Assembly (NCBI GenBank): GCA_027364575.1 | Contig: DAHXPC010000001.1 | Span: forward strand, 124,001 to 188,000 | Direction: 5' to 3' | Length of the DNA stretch: 64,000 bases | From: a bacterium | GTDB lineage: Bacteria > Pseudomonadota > Gammaproteobacteria > UBA6186 > Azoamicaceae | Shown: piece after piece, positions 17,936-27,676 of the stretch | Position numbering within the stretch: the stretch's first letter is position 1 | Layout: every line of letters begins with the position of its first letter | Position numbers and translations under genes: made by a program | The notes under the pieces: model-generated | Databases searched by the model: none | What the model saw: only the letters and a program-made list of their open reading frames with translations | Told to the model about the DNA's origin: nothing

Positions 17936-18583
17936 TTACCTCTTGCTTATTTTACAATTCCATTCCCTAATCCCTGAAATTACCTTATCTAATAACTCTT
18001 GGGAAACGTCTGTTTGTTGATCAACAAAACCATGGCCACTTCTTTCTACGTCACTTTCAACCAAATAGGTACGTTTGAATGTTGGCTTATCGTTTGCAGA
18101 AATGATCAATTCAACACTTAAGGTAACTTTAAAATTTCTACTTGCATCTGCAACGCGCGTCCTTTTAAAAAAAATATTTATCCATACATCCTTTGCGTTA
18201 ACCTGCCTAGGATCCATCGTTAACTTAACGTGTTTAAAAACCCGATTTTCTTCAAGGACACGCTTAAGGGAGGTCATAAAGATGGCTTGCTCGGCTTTGC
18301 CATACGTGTACTGATAGTGGCTTGGATTACGCGCACGTGCATTTGAATCTATTGCTGCCAATACCAGATTTCCAATAGCAGAATCCTGCCCTGAACTATT
18401 ATAGTTCGGAATTTCACTTGAATATTGCTTCCCCACTTCCCAATTCAAACAAGCACTTTTATTGACTGTAAAGCCGATTGGCTTAGTGTATTGTAGAGGG
18501 GGCATAATGGGCTTGGTTCCACAAGCGCTGAGCAATACAGTGCTTATCATGGCCAGTAAAATTTTAGTTTTTTTCATATCCAT
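17936..18583 (-). CDS. Predicted lipoprotein, unknown function
   Basis: A 215-residue protein with signal peptide and lipobox (LLSACGT, Cys21). A mature region of alternating strands contains VWINIFFKRTRV and KVTLSVELIISAND, followed by a helical C-terminus. No family recognised. The start follows AGGTAAAT. It lies 9 bases after the 56-residue lipoprotein gene and 4 before the next lipoprotein gene, giving a tightly packed operon. Confidence 0.7.
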   Translation of the reverse strand: MDMKKTKILLAMISTVLLSACGTKPIMPPLQYTKPIGFTVNKSACLNWEVGKQYSSEIPNYNSSGQDSAIGNLVLAAIDSNARARNPSHYQYTYGKAEQAIFMTSLKRVLEENRVFKHVKLTMDPRQVNAKDVWINIFFKRTRVADASRNFKVTLSVELIISANDKPTFKRTYLVESDVERSGHGFVDQQTDVSQELLDKVISGIREWNCKISKR

Positions 18584-18592
18584 ATTTACCTA

Positions 18593-18763
18593 TTATTTTA
18601 TTTCATCTTGATACGCACGATCAATAATCAGTTGCCTTTGCTCCGAGGTTAGATGTTCCCATGTCTGGCTTGGAACGCCTCGATAATTTTGTTCAGCCGC
18701 ACAGCCCATTAAACTTAACACCATTGTTAATAAAGCAGCTATTTTTTGAGTCGCAATTCTCAC
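18593..18763 (-). CDS. Small (56-residue) lipoprotein
   Basis: A short gene easily missed: a GTG start at 18763 overlaps the TGA of the upstream SlyB-like gene (GTGA), so it is translationally coupled. The product has a basic N-terminus (MRIATQKIAALL), a lipobox ending LSLMGCA (Cys21), and a short mature segment with SQTWEHLTSEQRQLIIDRAY. That W-x-x-L-T-x-E-Q-R-Q pattern resembles small envelope lipoproteins in related bacteria. The coupled start, lipobox and position inside a lipoprotein operon support it as real. Confidence 0.7.
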   Translation of the reverse strand: MRIATQKIAALLTMVLSLMGCAAEQNYRGVPSQTWEHLTSEQRQLIIDRAYQDEIK

Positions 18764-19236
18764 CGTATTTTATCGTTACTTTCTGTTGTGTCAGGAACGA
18801 TTCGCGTCATGGCGCCATACACAACAAGAACGCGTTGCTTAACTTCAAATTGTATGTCGTTCGTTTGAGCAATTGAAATAATTGAGCCATTGTCAAGCCT
18901 AATAATATATTCAAACCCTTTATGACGGTTCACTGCCTTATCTGCTGCGTTTCCAATCACCCCACCGATAACCGCCCCCCCAATGGCGCCTACAATGTTG
19001 CTGCGCGCACCTCCGCCAATCGCGGAACCGCCCGTGGCACCTGCGGCAACTCCAGCCATCCCACCCGCACCACTATTTGCATCAATATTTACTTCTCGCT
19101 TTCCAATAATAACACCGGAAACAACCTTACTTACAACGCCGGCTTCTGCCGCTTGATACGTATTAGGCGATATATTCCGTGCGCAACCGCCAAGAAGAAT
19201 AGTTGCTGCCATGATGACAAGTAGTAATTTATTCAT
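18760..19236 (-). CDS. Glycine-zipper outer-membrane lipoprotein (SlyB/PcP-like)
   Basis: About 158 residues from the ATG at 19236, chosen because AGGTGAAATT precedes it and the signal peptide then begins MNKLLLVIM. The lipobox is LLGGCAR. A glycine-zipper 2TM domain (AGAGxAxGGxxGGxxxxxxGAxxGAxxGGxxGN type) fills the middle, and a C-terminal beta region (YIIRLDNGSIISIAQ, VKQRVLVVYG) matches SlyB/PcP proteins. The family stabilises the outer membrane. First gene of the four-lipoprotein operon. Confidence 0.82.
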   Translation of the reverse strand: MNKLLLVIMAATILLGGCARNISPNTYQAAEAGVVSKVVSGVIIGKREVNIDANSGAGGMAGVAAGATGGSAIGGGARSNIVGAIGGAVIGGVIGNAADKAVNRHKGFEYIIRLDNGSIISIAQTNDIQFEVKQRVLVVYGAMTRIVPDTTESNDKIR

Positions 19237-19489
19237 AATTTCACCTAAATAAACCTTAAAATTATCTGAAACCATAACAATAGCTGACCCATATTTATAG
19301 TACTAGGCTACATAGCTATGAAAACCCGAGTAATAAATAGGCATGTTAATGATTTTACTTTGATTTGTCGATAAGCATTATTGCAGATAGGCGCTCAAAT
19401 GGTAGCCTTCATAGTCAAAGTATGCTACTTAAATAAATGGCGAGACAACTAGAGCACATTAATTCTTCTCTATGGTACACTCTTTCCCC

Positions 19490-20233
19490 ATGATTAAACC
19501 TTATATCCCTGCTCCTACCCTATTAAAAGGGCGTGTCATTTTGGTGACTGGCGCCTCGCAAGGTATTGGTCGAGAGGCAGCGAAGCTATTTGCGAAGTAT
19601 GGGGCCAGCGTGATTCTATTAGCACGCACGGTAAAAAAATTAGAAATCCTATACGATGAGATAGAACAAGCCGGTTTCCCCACGCCTGCCATTTATCCCA
19701 TGAACCTTGCCAATGCTGCCCCTAAAGATTACGAAGACTTATACAAAAATATTGAAACACATTTTGGCAAATTGGATGGCTTATTACACAATGCCGCTAT
19801 GCTGGGCACATTGACCCCCATTGAACATTACACGATTGAGCAATGGTATCAAGTCCTACAAGTTAACTTAAATAGTGCTTTTTTATTAACGCAAGCAACA
19901 CTCCCTCTTTTAAAACGTTCTGAAGACGCTTCTATTGTGTTTACGTCTGCCAATGAGGGTTTTCAAGGTAAAGCCTATTGGGGAGCGTACGGCGTGAGTA
20001 AATTTGCCATTCAAGGGTTAATGCAAACACTTGCGAACGAGTTAGAAGCGCATACCGCCATACGTGTTAATAGTATTAACCCCATTAAGGTAAAAACGGC
20101 ACTTAGAAAAAATGCCTATCCCGCGGAAAACAATTCGTCCTTGCCGCTCCCTCAAGATATTTTATCGCAATATCTTTATTTGATAGGGCCAGATAGCGGA
20201 GGGATCACGGGAAAGAATTTTGACGTTGCCTAA
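19490..20233 (+). CDS. SDR-family oxidoreductase (YciK-like)
   Basis: A short-chain dehydrogenase with the Rossmann motif TGASQGIG near residues 21-28, the NAA motif, and an active-site Y-x-x-x-K in YGVSK. Overall similarity and length (about 247 residues) fit YciK of E. coli, whose substrate is not established. The ATG at 19490 leaves about 14 residues before the first strand, as in YciK; an upstream in-frame ATG at 19472 is possible. Neither has a strong ribosome-binding site. Confidence 0.85.
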   Translation: MIKPYIPAPTLLKGRVILVTGASQGIGREAAKLFAKYGASVILLARTVKKLEILYDEIEQAGFPTPAIYPMNLANAAPKDYEDLYKNIETHFGKLDGLLHNAAMLGTLTPIEHYTIEQWYQVLQVNLNSAFLLTQATLPLLKRSEDASIVFTSANEGFQGKAYWGAYGVSKFAIQGLMQTLANELEAHTAIRVNSINPIKVKTALRKNAYPAENNSSLPLPQDILSQYLYLIGPDSGGITGKNFDVA

Positions 20234-20275
20234 ATCGTCATTTTTTTAATCAAGCTAGATTTATGGAGTCATGGA

Positions 20276-22894
20276 ATGGAATCTAAAGAACAAATGGAAT
20301 CTACATTAGACAGAAGCGGACAGGCTGCACCCACACCGGTAAACTTGCCCTTCTTTAATGAAATACTTGAAAAAGTAGAAGCCGAACAAGCAACACTTAA
20401 AATAAATATAAATCATATTCTCGAACAATTGCTAAACATGGATGCAAAGCAAGAAAATGATATTCTCATGCATTGTACGATTGAATTATTTAATAATCAC
20501 CTAAAAGACAAATGGTTAAAAAACCGAATGGACAAGGTGCTTGAAAAAGTTGAGAGCATATCTTCTCCCCTACCCTATTCTAATTTTAATTTTAATAACG
20601 CAGCCAGTACTGACGTTCCCGCGAGTGCTAGCGTAGCAAGTATTCCAGAAAAGCTATCCGTTTTTGAGCAAATGCGTGCCTCTTTTTTAATCGATCTGAA
20701 AGAAGTCTGTAAAGTTTCATTGTTAAAACAAACGGGCTTTATAGATTTAATTGGAATGGTTAGGCAAGGGCTTGTCGAAACCTTTAAATCTTTAGAAGAT
20801 GGTCAAATAGTCACCCTAACTCAAATTTTTTTTTCCCCCCTTATAGAACATATAAAAGATACTGCCCAGTGGGCAAAGATGAATCCGGAACAATATTTAG
20901 AGAGTGATCCCTTTAATAATATGCCCCTTGATGAAAGGCCAGAGATTGACGAAACCTCTATAAGCCAAATGACTAATAATGCTTTGCAAGCATTTGAGAT
21001 TATCCAGGATTGTTTAAAAGAATCGCAAAACGATAGAAACATTAATGTCGATGAAAGCGCAAAAAGTATCCAATCGCGGCAGGAAGCAAAAGATCATAAT
21101 ACCGTATTTTTGCAATATTTTCGCAGTGCGCTGCTTAATAATTCCAATAGCAACCCCCTTAATATCCAAGCGCTTTTGGGTAATTTTTTAAATATACTAG
21201 ATGCTGTTTGTAACAAATATAAAAGAAGAAATAGTGATTCCCAAGGATCGATTGGCAGTGCTTCTGCATTAAGCCCTTCGTCGGTAAGCCCCCCTGCAGT
21301 ACTCAGAAGGAATCGAACTTTAGAACCTGGCGAAAAGATCCAAATAATACATACAGATAGCAAAGAAACTTCTCAAAAAAGAATGTTGCATAGCCGCACT
21401 TCCTCTCGAGCATGGGGTTATAATCTCTTACCCACTTACCCTTATCCAGAAAATAATAGCCCAGAAGTACACTATGAGGACAAACAAGAAGATGCTCACT
21501 CAAATGAAGAAACAGACACAGGAAGAGAAGATGCAACTTGGGTTATTGTCCATTCTGTCGGTTCCCTAACAGGCAATGATCGTCCGCAAAGAAGAATTCA
21601 ATGCTTTCCAACCAATGAGCCTGAAAACCTCGCTGCATTATGGCAAAGATTTCCTGCGGTAGAAGGATTCAATGACGCCCTTTCCTTGCACACTTCATTA
21701 AAACAAATTTTAAAAGTTTACCCCAATGCTAGCCAAAGTGCGGCGCCTTATCTGATATTATTCGATATCGTTGGCGGAACCACAGGGGCATTGATTGGCC
21801 GATATGCTATTTTAAATCCAAAATCCCCTTTGCATCCCGCCGTTCGAGTATGGAAAGCGGCAACCGATGGTTTGTCCGCTTTTGTTTTTACCTTAGGCAG
21901 TGCAATTCAAACGTATTTGGCAGTACACCCCAACACCCAATATATTTCTGATGAGAAATTTTGGGGAGAATTAGCCCCTGTTCCATTGGGATTAATGATA
22001 AGCCATACGCTTTGGTATTCCTTCTCTCCACTCGCTAAAGAACGATGGTTCCCGCTGAAAACGCGAAAGCAGCATATAAAATATGCGATTGATTTTTTAA
22101 CCCGATGCTTGTTTAATAGTCGGATTTATCAAACAGGCTTGCTGAATTTCATTCACATCCCCAATGAACCGCTTTATAATGTTTTATACCAAGCCGTCCC
22201 TTTTGTCCCTGCGCTTATCACCACGTTTGCGCAATTAAGCTCGCGCTTTCAACAACGAGCCAATGGATTAATGATTTATCTGTCTGCCATCAACTTTAGT
22301 ATTATGTTGGTAAAAGATTTCTTATCGGATAAAAACGAAACATTAGACGCCGCTCATCCGCTGGCTATCTTAAGGTTAGTTTATTATATCCTTCTTGTTA
22401 TGCTCCCCCTGCCTTTCCTCATAAAACATGCCGTAACTTTTATCAATAATTTCGAGGATCCGGAAATTATTACCCAAGAAGTACGCTTAGAAATTGCAAG
22501 ACAAGTAAGAGCGCGCAAACACGAGCGCAGTCAAACACAAATTGCTTTTACGAGTTTAGTGCCTTCAGAAGCAGATGAGATCGCCTATATGCCATATGAA
22601 GATGAGTATGAATATAATGAAAGGGATGAACGACAAAAAAGCTTCAGCAGAAAAAATAGTGTTGCCCATAATCCACAAATAGCGATCAGTTCTCAGACAG
22701 TCGCGTTACATCCAGCGCCTCGAACAGAAATTTTAACCCCAGCAGATCCAGGTGACGCACCTGCGCGCCCAATCGTATTTTCAGGTGTTTTAAGTGGCGT
22801 TTTAAGTAAAAGTAGACACAGCCAAATAGCTGCAGAAGAAAGCGCTACAAAAAGCGGAAAGCCTTCTCATAGACGCTACATATCCGACTTGTGA
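20276..22894 (+). CDS. Large membrane protein of unknown function, candidate effector
   Basis: An 872-residue protein I do not recognise. The N-terminal half (1-330) is soluble and helical, with likely coiled-coil stretches. A Ser-rich low-complexity linker follows (about 325-345). Residues about 489-725 hold some five to six hydrophobic segments (YLILFDIVGGTTGALIGRY and others). The C-terminal 140 residues are charged and disordered, with an acidic E/D/Y run (YEDEYEYNERDE) and a Ser/Lys-rich tail. GGAG precedes the ATG. A big soluble-membrane-disordered layout with no homology I can name is common among Legionellales secreted effectors, but no secretion signal can be proven here. Confidence 0.7.
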   Translation: MESKEQMESTLDRSGQAAPTPVNLPFFNEILEKVEAEQATLKININHILEQLLNMDAKQENDILMHCTIELFNNHLKDKWLKNRMDKVLEKVESISSPLPYSNFNFNNAASTDVPASASVASIPEKLSVFEQMRASFLIDLKEVCKVSLLKQTGFIDLIGMVRQGLVETFKSLEDGQIVTLTQIFFSPLIEHIKDTAQWAKMNPEQYLESDPFNNMPLDERPEIDETSISQMTNNALQAFEIIQDCLKESQNDRNINVDESAKSIQSRQEAKDHNTVFLQYFRSALLNNSNSNPLNIQALLGNFLNILDAVCNKYKRRNSDSQGSIGSASALSPSSVSPPAVLRRNRTLEPGEKIQIIHTDSKETSQKRMLHSRTSSRAWGYNLLPTYPYPENNSPEVHYEDKQEDAHSNEETDTGREDATWVIVHSVGSLTGNDRPQRRIQCFPTNEPENLAALWQRFPAVEGFNDALSLHTSLKQILKVYPNASQSAAPYLILFDIVGGTTGALIGRYAILNPKSPLHPAVRVWKAATDGLSAFVFTLGSAIQTYLAVHPNTQYISDEKFWGELAPVPLGLMISHTLWYSFSPLAKERWFPLKTRKQHIKYAIDFLTRCLFNSRIYQTGLLNFIHIPNEPLYNVLYQAVPFVPALITTFAQLSSRFQQRANGLMIYLSAINFSIMLVKDFLSDKNETLDAAHPLAILRLVYYILLVMLPLPFLIKHAVTFINNFEDPEIITQEVRLEIARQVRARKHERSQTQIAFTSLVPSEADEIAYMPYEDEYEYNERDERQKSFSRKNSVAHNPQIAISSQTVALHPAPRTEILTPADPGDAPARPIVFSGVLSGVLSKSRHSQIAAEESATKSGKPSHRRYISDL

Positions 22895-23075
22895 TTTAAA
22901 CATTCTATCAATAGCACTACATTAAGGAATCGTAAGAAGAAACTTTATCTGAATAACAAAAACATTAAGGTTTAGAGCAGTTTATAATGAAGGAATCTTT
23001 TAAATTTATTTTGCAATTGAGCTTAAGCTTATGATACTTTGAATTTTTGCAGTAGTAAAAATTATAGGAATTAGC

Positions 23076-23660
23076 ATGCAACTGCCATTGAAGAGTGTAT
23101 ATGGAGATAATTGGGTTTTACACAAAAATAATGCACGCGGCATAGCAAAACAAGCTTTTGTTGTTACCCATGGATCACATGATGATTCGAGCTTTACTAC
23201 TGTGCCGGCGCCTGCCGCCCTTTATTTTTATGTTATGCATGGTCATATTATGTATAACATTGAAATTAACCAATTATTAAATTTTCAAAATAGAATTAGA
23301 TTTGGTAGGAGAATTGTAGTTTGTGCACCAAAAGATCCTATCTCGATTTTAGGAAAAGGTGGGCTTTGTTGGGACTATGAATTGTCTCCGTGGAAACCCC
23401 AAGACATGGAAGAATATATTCAATTATGGCATAAGAGACGCAATTCTCACACTGCTGACTTATTAAGATTGAATTGCAATGGTCCAAGTTCAACGTTAAA
23501 TAGCTTGTTTGCAATTTTAACCGAGCATGGATTTGAATATGAAGATTTATATTTATGTTTTTGTCGTAGTGTTCATACATTTTTGCCAAATATTTGGCAG
23601 AAAAGGCAGGATGCGAAAAACATCGAAGAAGTTTATACTAATAAGTATCCTGCGTTTTAA
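23076..23660 (+). CDS. Possible Stv-domain protein
   Basis: A 194-residue soluble protein, ATG after AGGAATTAGC. The start of the domain reads AFVVTHGSHDDSSFTTVPAP followed by ALYFYVMHGH, and the end has LNSLFAILTEHGFEY then LYLCFCRS. This combination (H-G near the N-terminus, a VP motif, an FY-x-x-x-G segment, a C-terminal CFCR) resembles the poorly studied 'putative adhesin Stv' domain. Many such proteins are toxin- or effector-associated. The call rests on motif memory and is tentative. No signal peptide or membrane segment. Confidence 0.45.
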   Translation: MQLPLKSVYGDNWVLHKNNARGIAKQAFVVTHGSHDDSSFTTVPAPAALYFYVMHGHIMYNIEINQLLNFQNRIRFGRRIVVCAPKDPISILGKGGLCWDYELSPWKPQDMEEYIQLWHKRRNSHTADLLRLNCNGPSSTLNSLFAILTEHGFEYEDLYLCFCRSVHTFLPNIWQKRQDAKNIEEVYTNKYPAF

Positions 23661-23817
23661 GATAGCATAATCTAGGCTTAGAATGCCCTATATTAGCCTT
23701 ACGCCATCGACGCAAATAATCGCAGAACAAATCTTTACACACATCTTAAATAAACCTTATCTGTACTCACTGCATTTTTTGTTAACAATTTATCCGACGT
23801 GTAGATCCAAAGTTCTT

Positions 23818-23855
23818 CCCTCACTTGGCGGGTGAAGGTTAGGGTGGGGGTGAGA
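23818..23855. repeat. REP-like GC-rich palindromic element
   Basis: CCCTCACTTGGCGGGTGA (TCAC/GTGA arms at 23821-23824 and 23832-23835) followed by AGGGTGGGGGTGAG. This GC-rich G/T-biased motif stands out against AT-rich surroundings and resembles the dispersed CCCTCACC-type repeats found between genes in many proteobacteria. Only one copy is in this window, so repeat status is inferred. Confidence 0.4.
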
Positions 23856-23933
23856 ATAATTTAAGTATTACTGAAGGGAATGCCGTTAAAGCATTACATC
23901 AAAAACTAATTTTTGAAATATCCCATGCGCTTC

Positions 23934-24968
23934 TTATTTTTTGCGAAAATCAGAAGGTTTGGACGGAATGGTTTTCTTAACCACTGCTTTAAAAGGTTTT
24001 CCCTGAATGCTTGCATCCGCTCTTGCAAAGCGTTCTTCATTGGTAAAGCGTGAGGGTTTCTTTGCTTCATCCAATGTAGCAGACCGAGGTTTGAACGATA
24101 GCCTTTTTCTAGCATTGGGTTCACTATCGGTTCTGGATCGTGCCGGGGCAGACTTCGAATATTTTTCTTCTCGCACATGGCGGGAATGCGGTATTCTACC
24201 GCGTCTAACGGGTTCAAAAGTATGTAGCCCTACCGATTGCAAAAGTTCTGAAACCTCTTCTTTTTCCATTTCTCTGTTTTGACCGACTCTTAAAAACCGC
24301 GGCAATGTAATGTTGCCAAATCGCACTCGAATTAAGCGGCTAATGCGAAAATTTTGCGCTTCAAAAAGACGACGCACTTCTCGATTGCGGCCTTCACGCA
24401 AAATAACATGATACCAATGGTTAACGCCTTCTCCCCCTGCATCCCGAATATCATCAAAGCGTGCCATGCCATCTTCTAACTGTATTCCTCGCCTAAATCG
24501 TGACATATCTTCTGAGTTTAAAGTACCCACCACTCTGACAGCATATTCACGCTCAATTTCGGAGGACGGATGCATCATTCGATTGGCCAGTTCACCATCG
24601 GTGGTGACCAACAGTAAGCCTGAGGTATTAAAATCTAAACGACCAATAGAAATCCAACGTTTACCCCGTATCGACGGCAGTGAATCAAATATGGTGGGCC
24701 GACCTTCCGGATCATTTCGGCTGCACAGTTCGCCTGCTGGTTTATGATAAATTAAAACGCGTTGAGTAATTTCTTCGCTGCCTTTAAGACGCACTAAACG
24801 TCCATCCAATTCAACTTTGTCTGTCATCGTGACCCGATCGCCTAATTTAGCAACCACGTGATTAATTTTAAGACGGCCGTCTATGATCCATTGTTCAATT
24901 TCTCGTCTTGATCCCAAACCAACTCGGGCTAATACTTTTTGTAACTTTTCATCATTAGAATGTTGCAT
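23934..24968 (-). CDS. rluB: 23S rRNA pseudouridine(2605) synthase RluB
   Basis: Isomerises a uridine in the 23S rRNA peptidyl-transferase region. The 344-residue protein has an N-terminal S4 RNA-binding domain (EKLQKVLARVGLGSRREIE) and the RsuA-family catalytic core with GRLDFNTSGLLLVTTDG (catalytic Asp112). It ends in a basic, disordered tail of about 100 residues, a feature of RluB. It overlaps scpB by 14 bases; scpA-scpB-rluB is a standard cluster. Confidence 0.94.
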   Translation of the reverse strand: MQHSNDEKLQKVLARVGLGSRREIEQWIIDGRLKINHVVAKLGDRVTMTDKVELDGRLVRLKGSEEITQRVLIYHKPAGELCSRNDPEGRPTIFDSLPSIRGKRWISIGRLDFNTSGLLLVTTDGELANRMMHPSSEIEREYAVRVVGTLNSEDMSRFRRGIQLEDGMARFDDIRDAGGEGVNHWYHVILREGRNREVRRLFEAQNFRISRLIRVRFGNITLPRFLRVGQNREMEKEEVSELLQSVGLHTFEPVRRGRIPHSRHVREEKYSKSAPARSRTDSEPNARKRLSFKPRSATLDEAKKPSRFTNEERFARADASIQGKPFKAVVKKTIPSKPSDFRKK

Positions 24969-25692
24969 TTTCTTCTTCTTTATTTAGGGTTTCATTTTCA
25001 TCTACATTTTCCAAACTTTCTACTGTTTGTTCCAAATCTTCAATTTCATCCACGACATCTATAGTTTCTGTTGGATCAAATTCTTCTATTGCAGCAATAG
25101 GACTAACGCCATTTTCTTCAGGGATGTTTGGGAACTCTTCTTGCATTTTAACAACATCGAGATTCATAATTTCTGGCAATGAAGGAAGGCTTTGCAAATC
25201 CTTCAAGCCAAAATAATCCAGAAAACCTTTAGTTGTTGCATATAAAGCGGGCCTTCCAGGCACCTCTTTATGCCCGACCATTCGGATCCATTCACGATCT
25301 TCCTGCAAGGTTTTTAAAATCGAGGTGCTCACCGCCACGCCCCGAATATCTTCGATTTCACCTCGGGTAATAGGCTGGCGATACGCAATCAGTGCGAGCG
25401 TTTCTAATAACGCCCGCGAATATCGATGGGTCTTTTCTTCCCATAATTTACTCACCCAAGGACTAAATTGGGGTTTCACTTGAAAGCGATAACCACTGGC
25501 AACTTGGATCAATTCAATGCCTCGGTTTTCACAATCTGCCGCGAGTGCTCTTAAGATATCTCTTAACACCTCTAGCGATGGCTTCTCTTCTTCCGAAAAT
25601 AAATTCAATAATTGCTCTTCGGTCATCGGTTTGCCAACGGCTAACAAAACTGCTTCTACCATGTTTTTTAAACTGGATTCTTCGTTTAACAT
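24955..25692 (-). CDS. scpB: Segregation and condensation protein B
   Basis: A kleisin-associated winged-helix subunit of the SMC-ScpAB condensin. The 245 residues contain two winged-helix domains with the family block LALIAYRQPITRGEIEDIRG and GHKEVPGRPALYATT, then an acidic, disordered C-terminal tail (E/N/D-rich). It overlaps scpA by 7 bases and rluB by 14, a coupled operon. Confidence 0.95.
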   Translation of the reverse strand: MLNEESSLKNMVEAVLLAVGKPMTEEQLLNLFSEEEKPSLEVLRDILRALAADCENRGIELIQVASGYRFQVKPQFSPWVSKLWEEKTHRYSRALLETLALIAYRQPITRGEIEDIRGVAVSTSILKTLQEDREWIRMVGHKEVPGRPALYATTKGFLDYFGLKDLQSLPSLPEIMNLDVVKMQEEFPNIPEENGVSPIAAIEEFDPTETIDVVDEIEDLEQTVESLENVDENETLNKEEENATF

Positions 25693-26501
25693 CCGGCGGC
25701 CCTTACATAAATTGGTGCAAAAGGTTCACTTTGTACAAGCTCAATCATGGTTTCCCGTACCAATTCTAAAATCGCCAAAAAACTGACCACAACCCCTAAA
25801 CGCCCTTCTGACACCTCAAATAGGTTAAAAAAATCTATAAATTTATCGCCTTCTAACTTCCCTAATAGATAAGACATTTTTTCGCGTACGGTTAATACTT
25901 CACGCTGGATCATATGAACCGATTGTAAATCAACCCGTCTTAATACTTCCCGAAAAGACAATAAAACATCCTTCAATTCCACATGTGGATGCGGTTTTTT
26001 ACACTCTATTTTCGATACCTCAGCACCGGCGACAAATAAATCCCTATCCATTCTAGGGATCTGATCGATTTGCACTGCGGCCACTTTAAAGCGTTCATAT
26101 TCTTGCAGACGGCGGATCAGTTCTGCTCTTGGATCAACTTCTTCCCCCTCTTCTGTCGGAGGGCGAGGCAATAACATGCGCGATTTTATTTCTGCTAATA
26201 ACGCTGCCATTTCCAAATAGTCTGCTGCCAACTCTAACCGTAATACGGTCATTAATTCGACATATTCCATATATTGGCGAGTGATTTCAGCGACCGGAAT
26301 GTTTAAAATATCTAAGTTATGTTTTTTAATCAGGTATAAAAGTAGATCGAGCGGCCCTTCAAACAGATCGAGGACCACCTCCATCGCATCGGGGGGAATA
26401 TATAAGTCTACGGGCAATTCAGTAACCGCTTCCCCGCGAATAAACCCATAGCAATGTGGACCTTCTTCGGGTAAGACTTCATTGATTGCTTGCGTGATCA
26501 T
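25686..26501 (-). CDS. scpA: Segregation and condensation protein A
   Basis: The kleisin of the SMC condensin. In 271 residues it shows FEGPLDLLLYLIKKHNLDIL, EYLEMAALLAEIKSRMLLP and a C-terminal winged-helix segment (VVVSFLAILELVRE), all ScpA hallmarks. The N-terminus has about 40 extra residues before the first conserved helix. It overlaps the trpS stop by 4 bases (ATGA). Confidence 0.95.
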   Translation of the reverse strand: MITQAINEVLPEEGPHCYGFIRGEAVTELPVDLYIPPDAMEVVLDLFEGPLDLLLYLIKKHNLDILNIPVAEITRQYMEYVELMTVLRLELAADYLEMAALLAEIKSRMLLPRPPTEEGEEVDPRAELIRRLQEYERFKVAAVQIDQIPRMDRDLFVAGAEVSKIECKKPHPHVELKDVLLSFREVLRRVDLQSVHMIQREVLTVREKMSYLLGKLEGDKFIDFFNLFEVSEGRLGVVVSFLAILELVRETMIELVQSEPFAPIYVRAAGC

Positions 26502-27526
26502 AATGTTACAATTCCCATCGCCGCTTTCACCTCGTCCAATGTTGCACGGGCATTTTGACGGGCAACACGTGCGCCTTCTCGTAAAATATCCGAGACTAAA
26601 GAAGGATCTTTTTGATAAGGCAAGGCTTTATCCCGAATAACCGTTTGTTCTTGCAACACAGCCTCAATAACCGGGCGTTTGCATTCTATGCACCCAATTC
26701 CAGCGCTTCTACAGCCTACTTGTACCCATTCCTGCGTTTCTGCTGTGGAATAAATTTGATGGAAACGCCAAACAGGGCATTTTTCAGGCTCACCTGGATC
26801 GCTTCTACGGATTCTGGCAGGATCGGTTGGCATGGTTTTTATTTTATGTTTTACCTGGCTAGGCTCTTCGCGCAACCCCAATGTATTATGATAGGACTTT
26901 GACATTTTTCGTCCATCTAAACCCGGCATTTTTGATGTTTTTGTCAGCAATGCTTTAGGCTCTTGCAATAATGGCTTAGATAGATTTTTGCCGTACAAGT
27001 GATTAAAATGCCTAGCAACTTCACGTGTCAATTCTATATGAGACACTTGATCTTCACCGACCGGAATAAATTCGGGTTTATAAATTAAAATATCCGCAGC
27101 CTGCAATAAGGGGTAGCCTAAAAAACCATAGGTGGCTAAATGTTTTTCTTTCAGTTGCGTACGCAATTCTTTGTAGGTAGGCACCCGTTCAAGCCAACTT
27201 AAGGGAGTAATCATCGATAACAATACATGGAGTTCCGCATGCTCTGGCACCGCTGACTGCACAAAAAGCGTGCAAAGATTCGGATCAACGCCTGCCCCTA
27301 GCCAGTCTAAGATGACTTCACGTGTATAGGCTGCTATCTGAGCGGGGTTTTCATATTCAGTGGTTAGGGCATGCCAGTCGGCTGCAAAAAAGAAACACTG
27401 GTGCCTATGCTGCAATTCTAACCAGTTTTTTAAGACGCCGTGATAGTTTCCCAGGTGCAAGGCACCGGTAGTGCGAGTGCCAGAAAGGACGCGGTGACGT
27501 TTATCACTAATATTGCTATCATTCAT
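26498..27526 (-). CDS. trpS: Tryptophanyl-tRNA synthetase
   Basis: A class I aminoacyl-tRNA synthetase that charges tRNA-Trp. The 342 residues have the HIGH-type motif HLGN (24-27, in GALHLGNYHG) and KMSKS (in DGRKMSKSYHN). A C-terminal insert has two Cys (GCIECKRP) and resembles the longer TrpRS form found in many gammaproteobacteria. First gene of the trpS-scpA-scpB-rluB operon. Confidence 0.95.
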   Translation of the reverse strand: MNDSNISDKRHRVLSGTRTTGALHLGNYHGVLKNWLELQHRHQCFFFAADWHALTTEYENPAQIAAYTREVILDWLGAGVDPNLCTLFVQSAVPEHAELHVLLSMITPLSWLERVPTYKELRTQLKEKHLATYGFLGYPLLQAADILIYKPEFIPVGEDQVSHIELTREVARHFNHLYGKNLSKPLLQEPKALLTKTSKMPGLDGRKMSKSYHNTLGLREEPSQVKHKIKTMPTDPARIRRSDPGEPEKCPVWRFHQIYSTAETQEWVQVGCRSAGIGCIECKRPVIEAVLQEQTVIRDKALPYQKDPSLVSDILREGARVARQNARATLDEVKAAMGIVTL

Positions 27527-27676
27527 GGATATAAAAAGACCTATGGCTTAATAACTTGGGAATGTCTATTGTGACACTTTATGAAGCGATTGGAAATGGC
27601 GTAAAGCGAACCACGACTCTCCTTATATCTGTATGCAAAATCAGTTATTTCACGCTAACAACAGGTAAATCTGACT

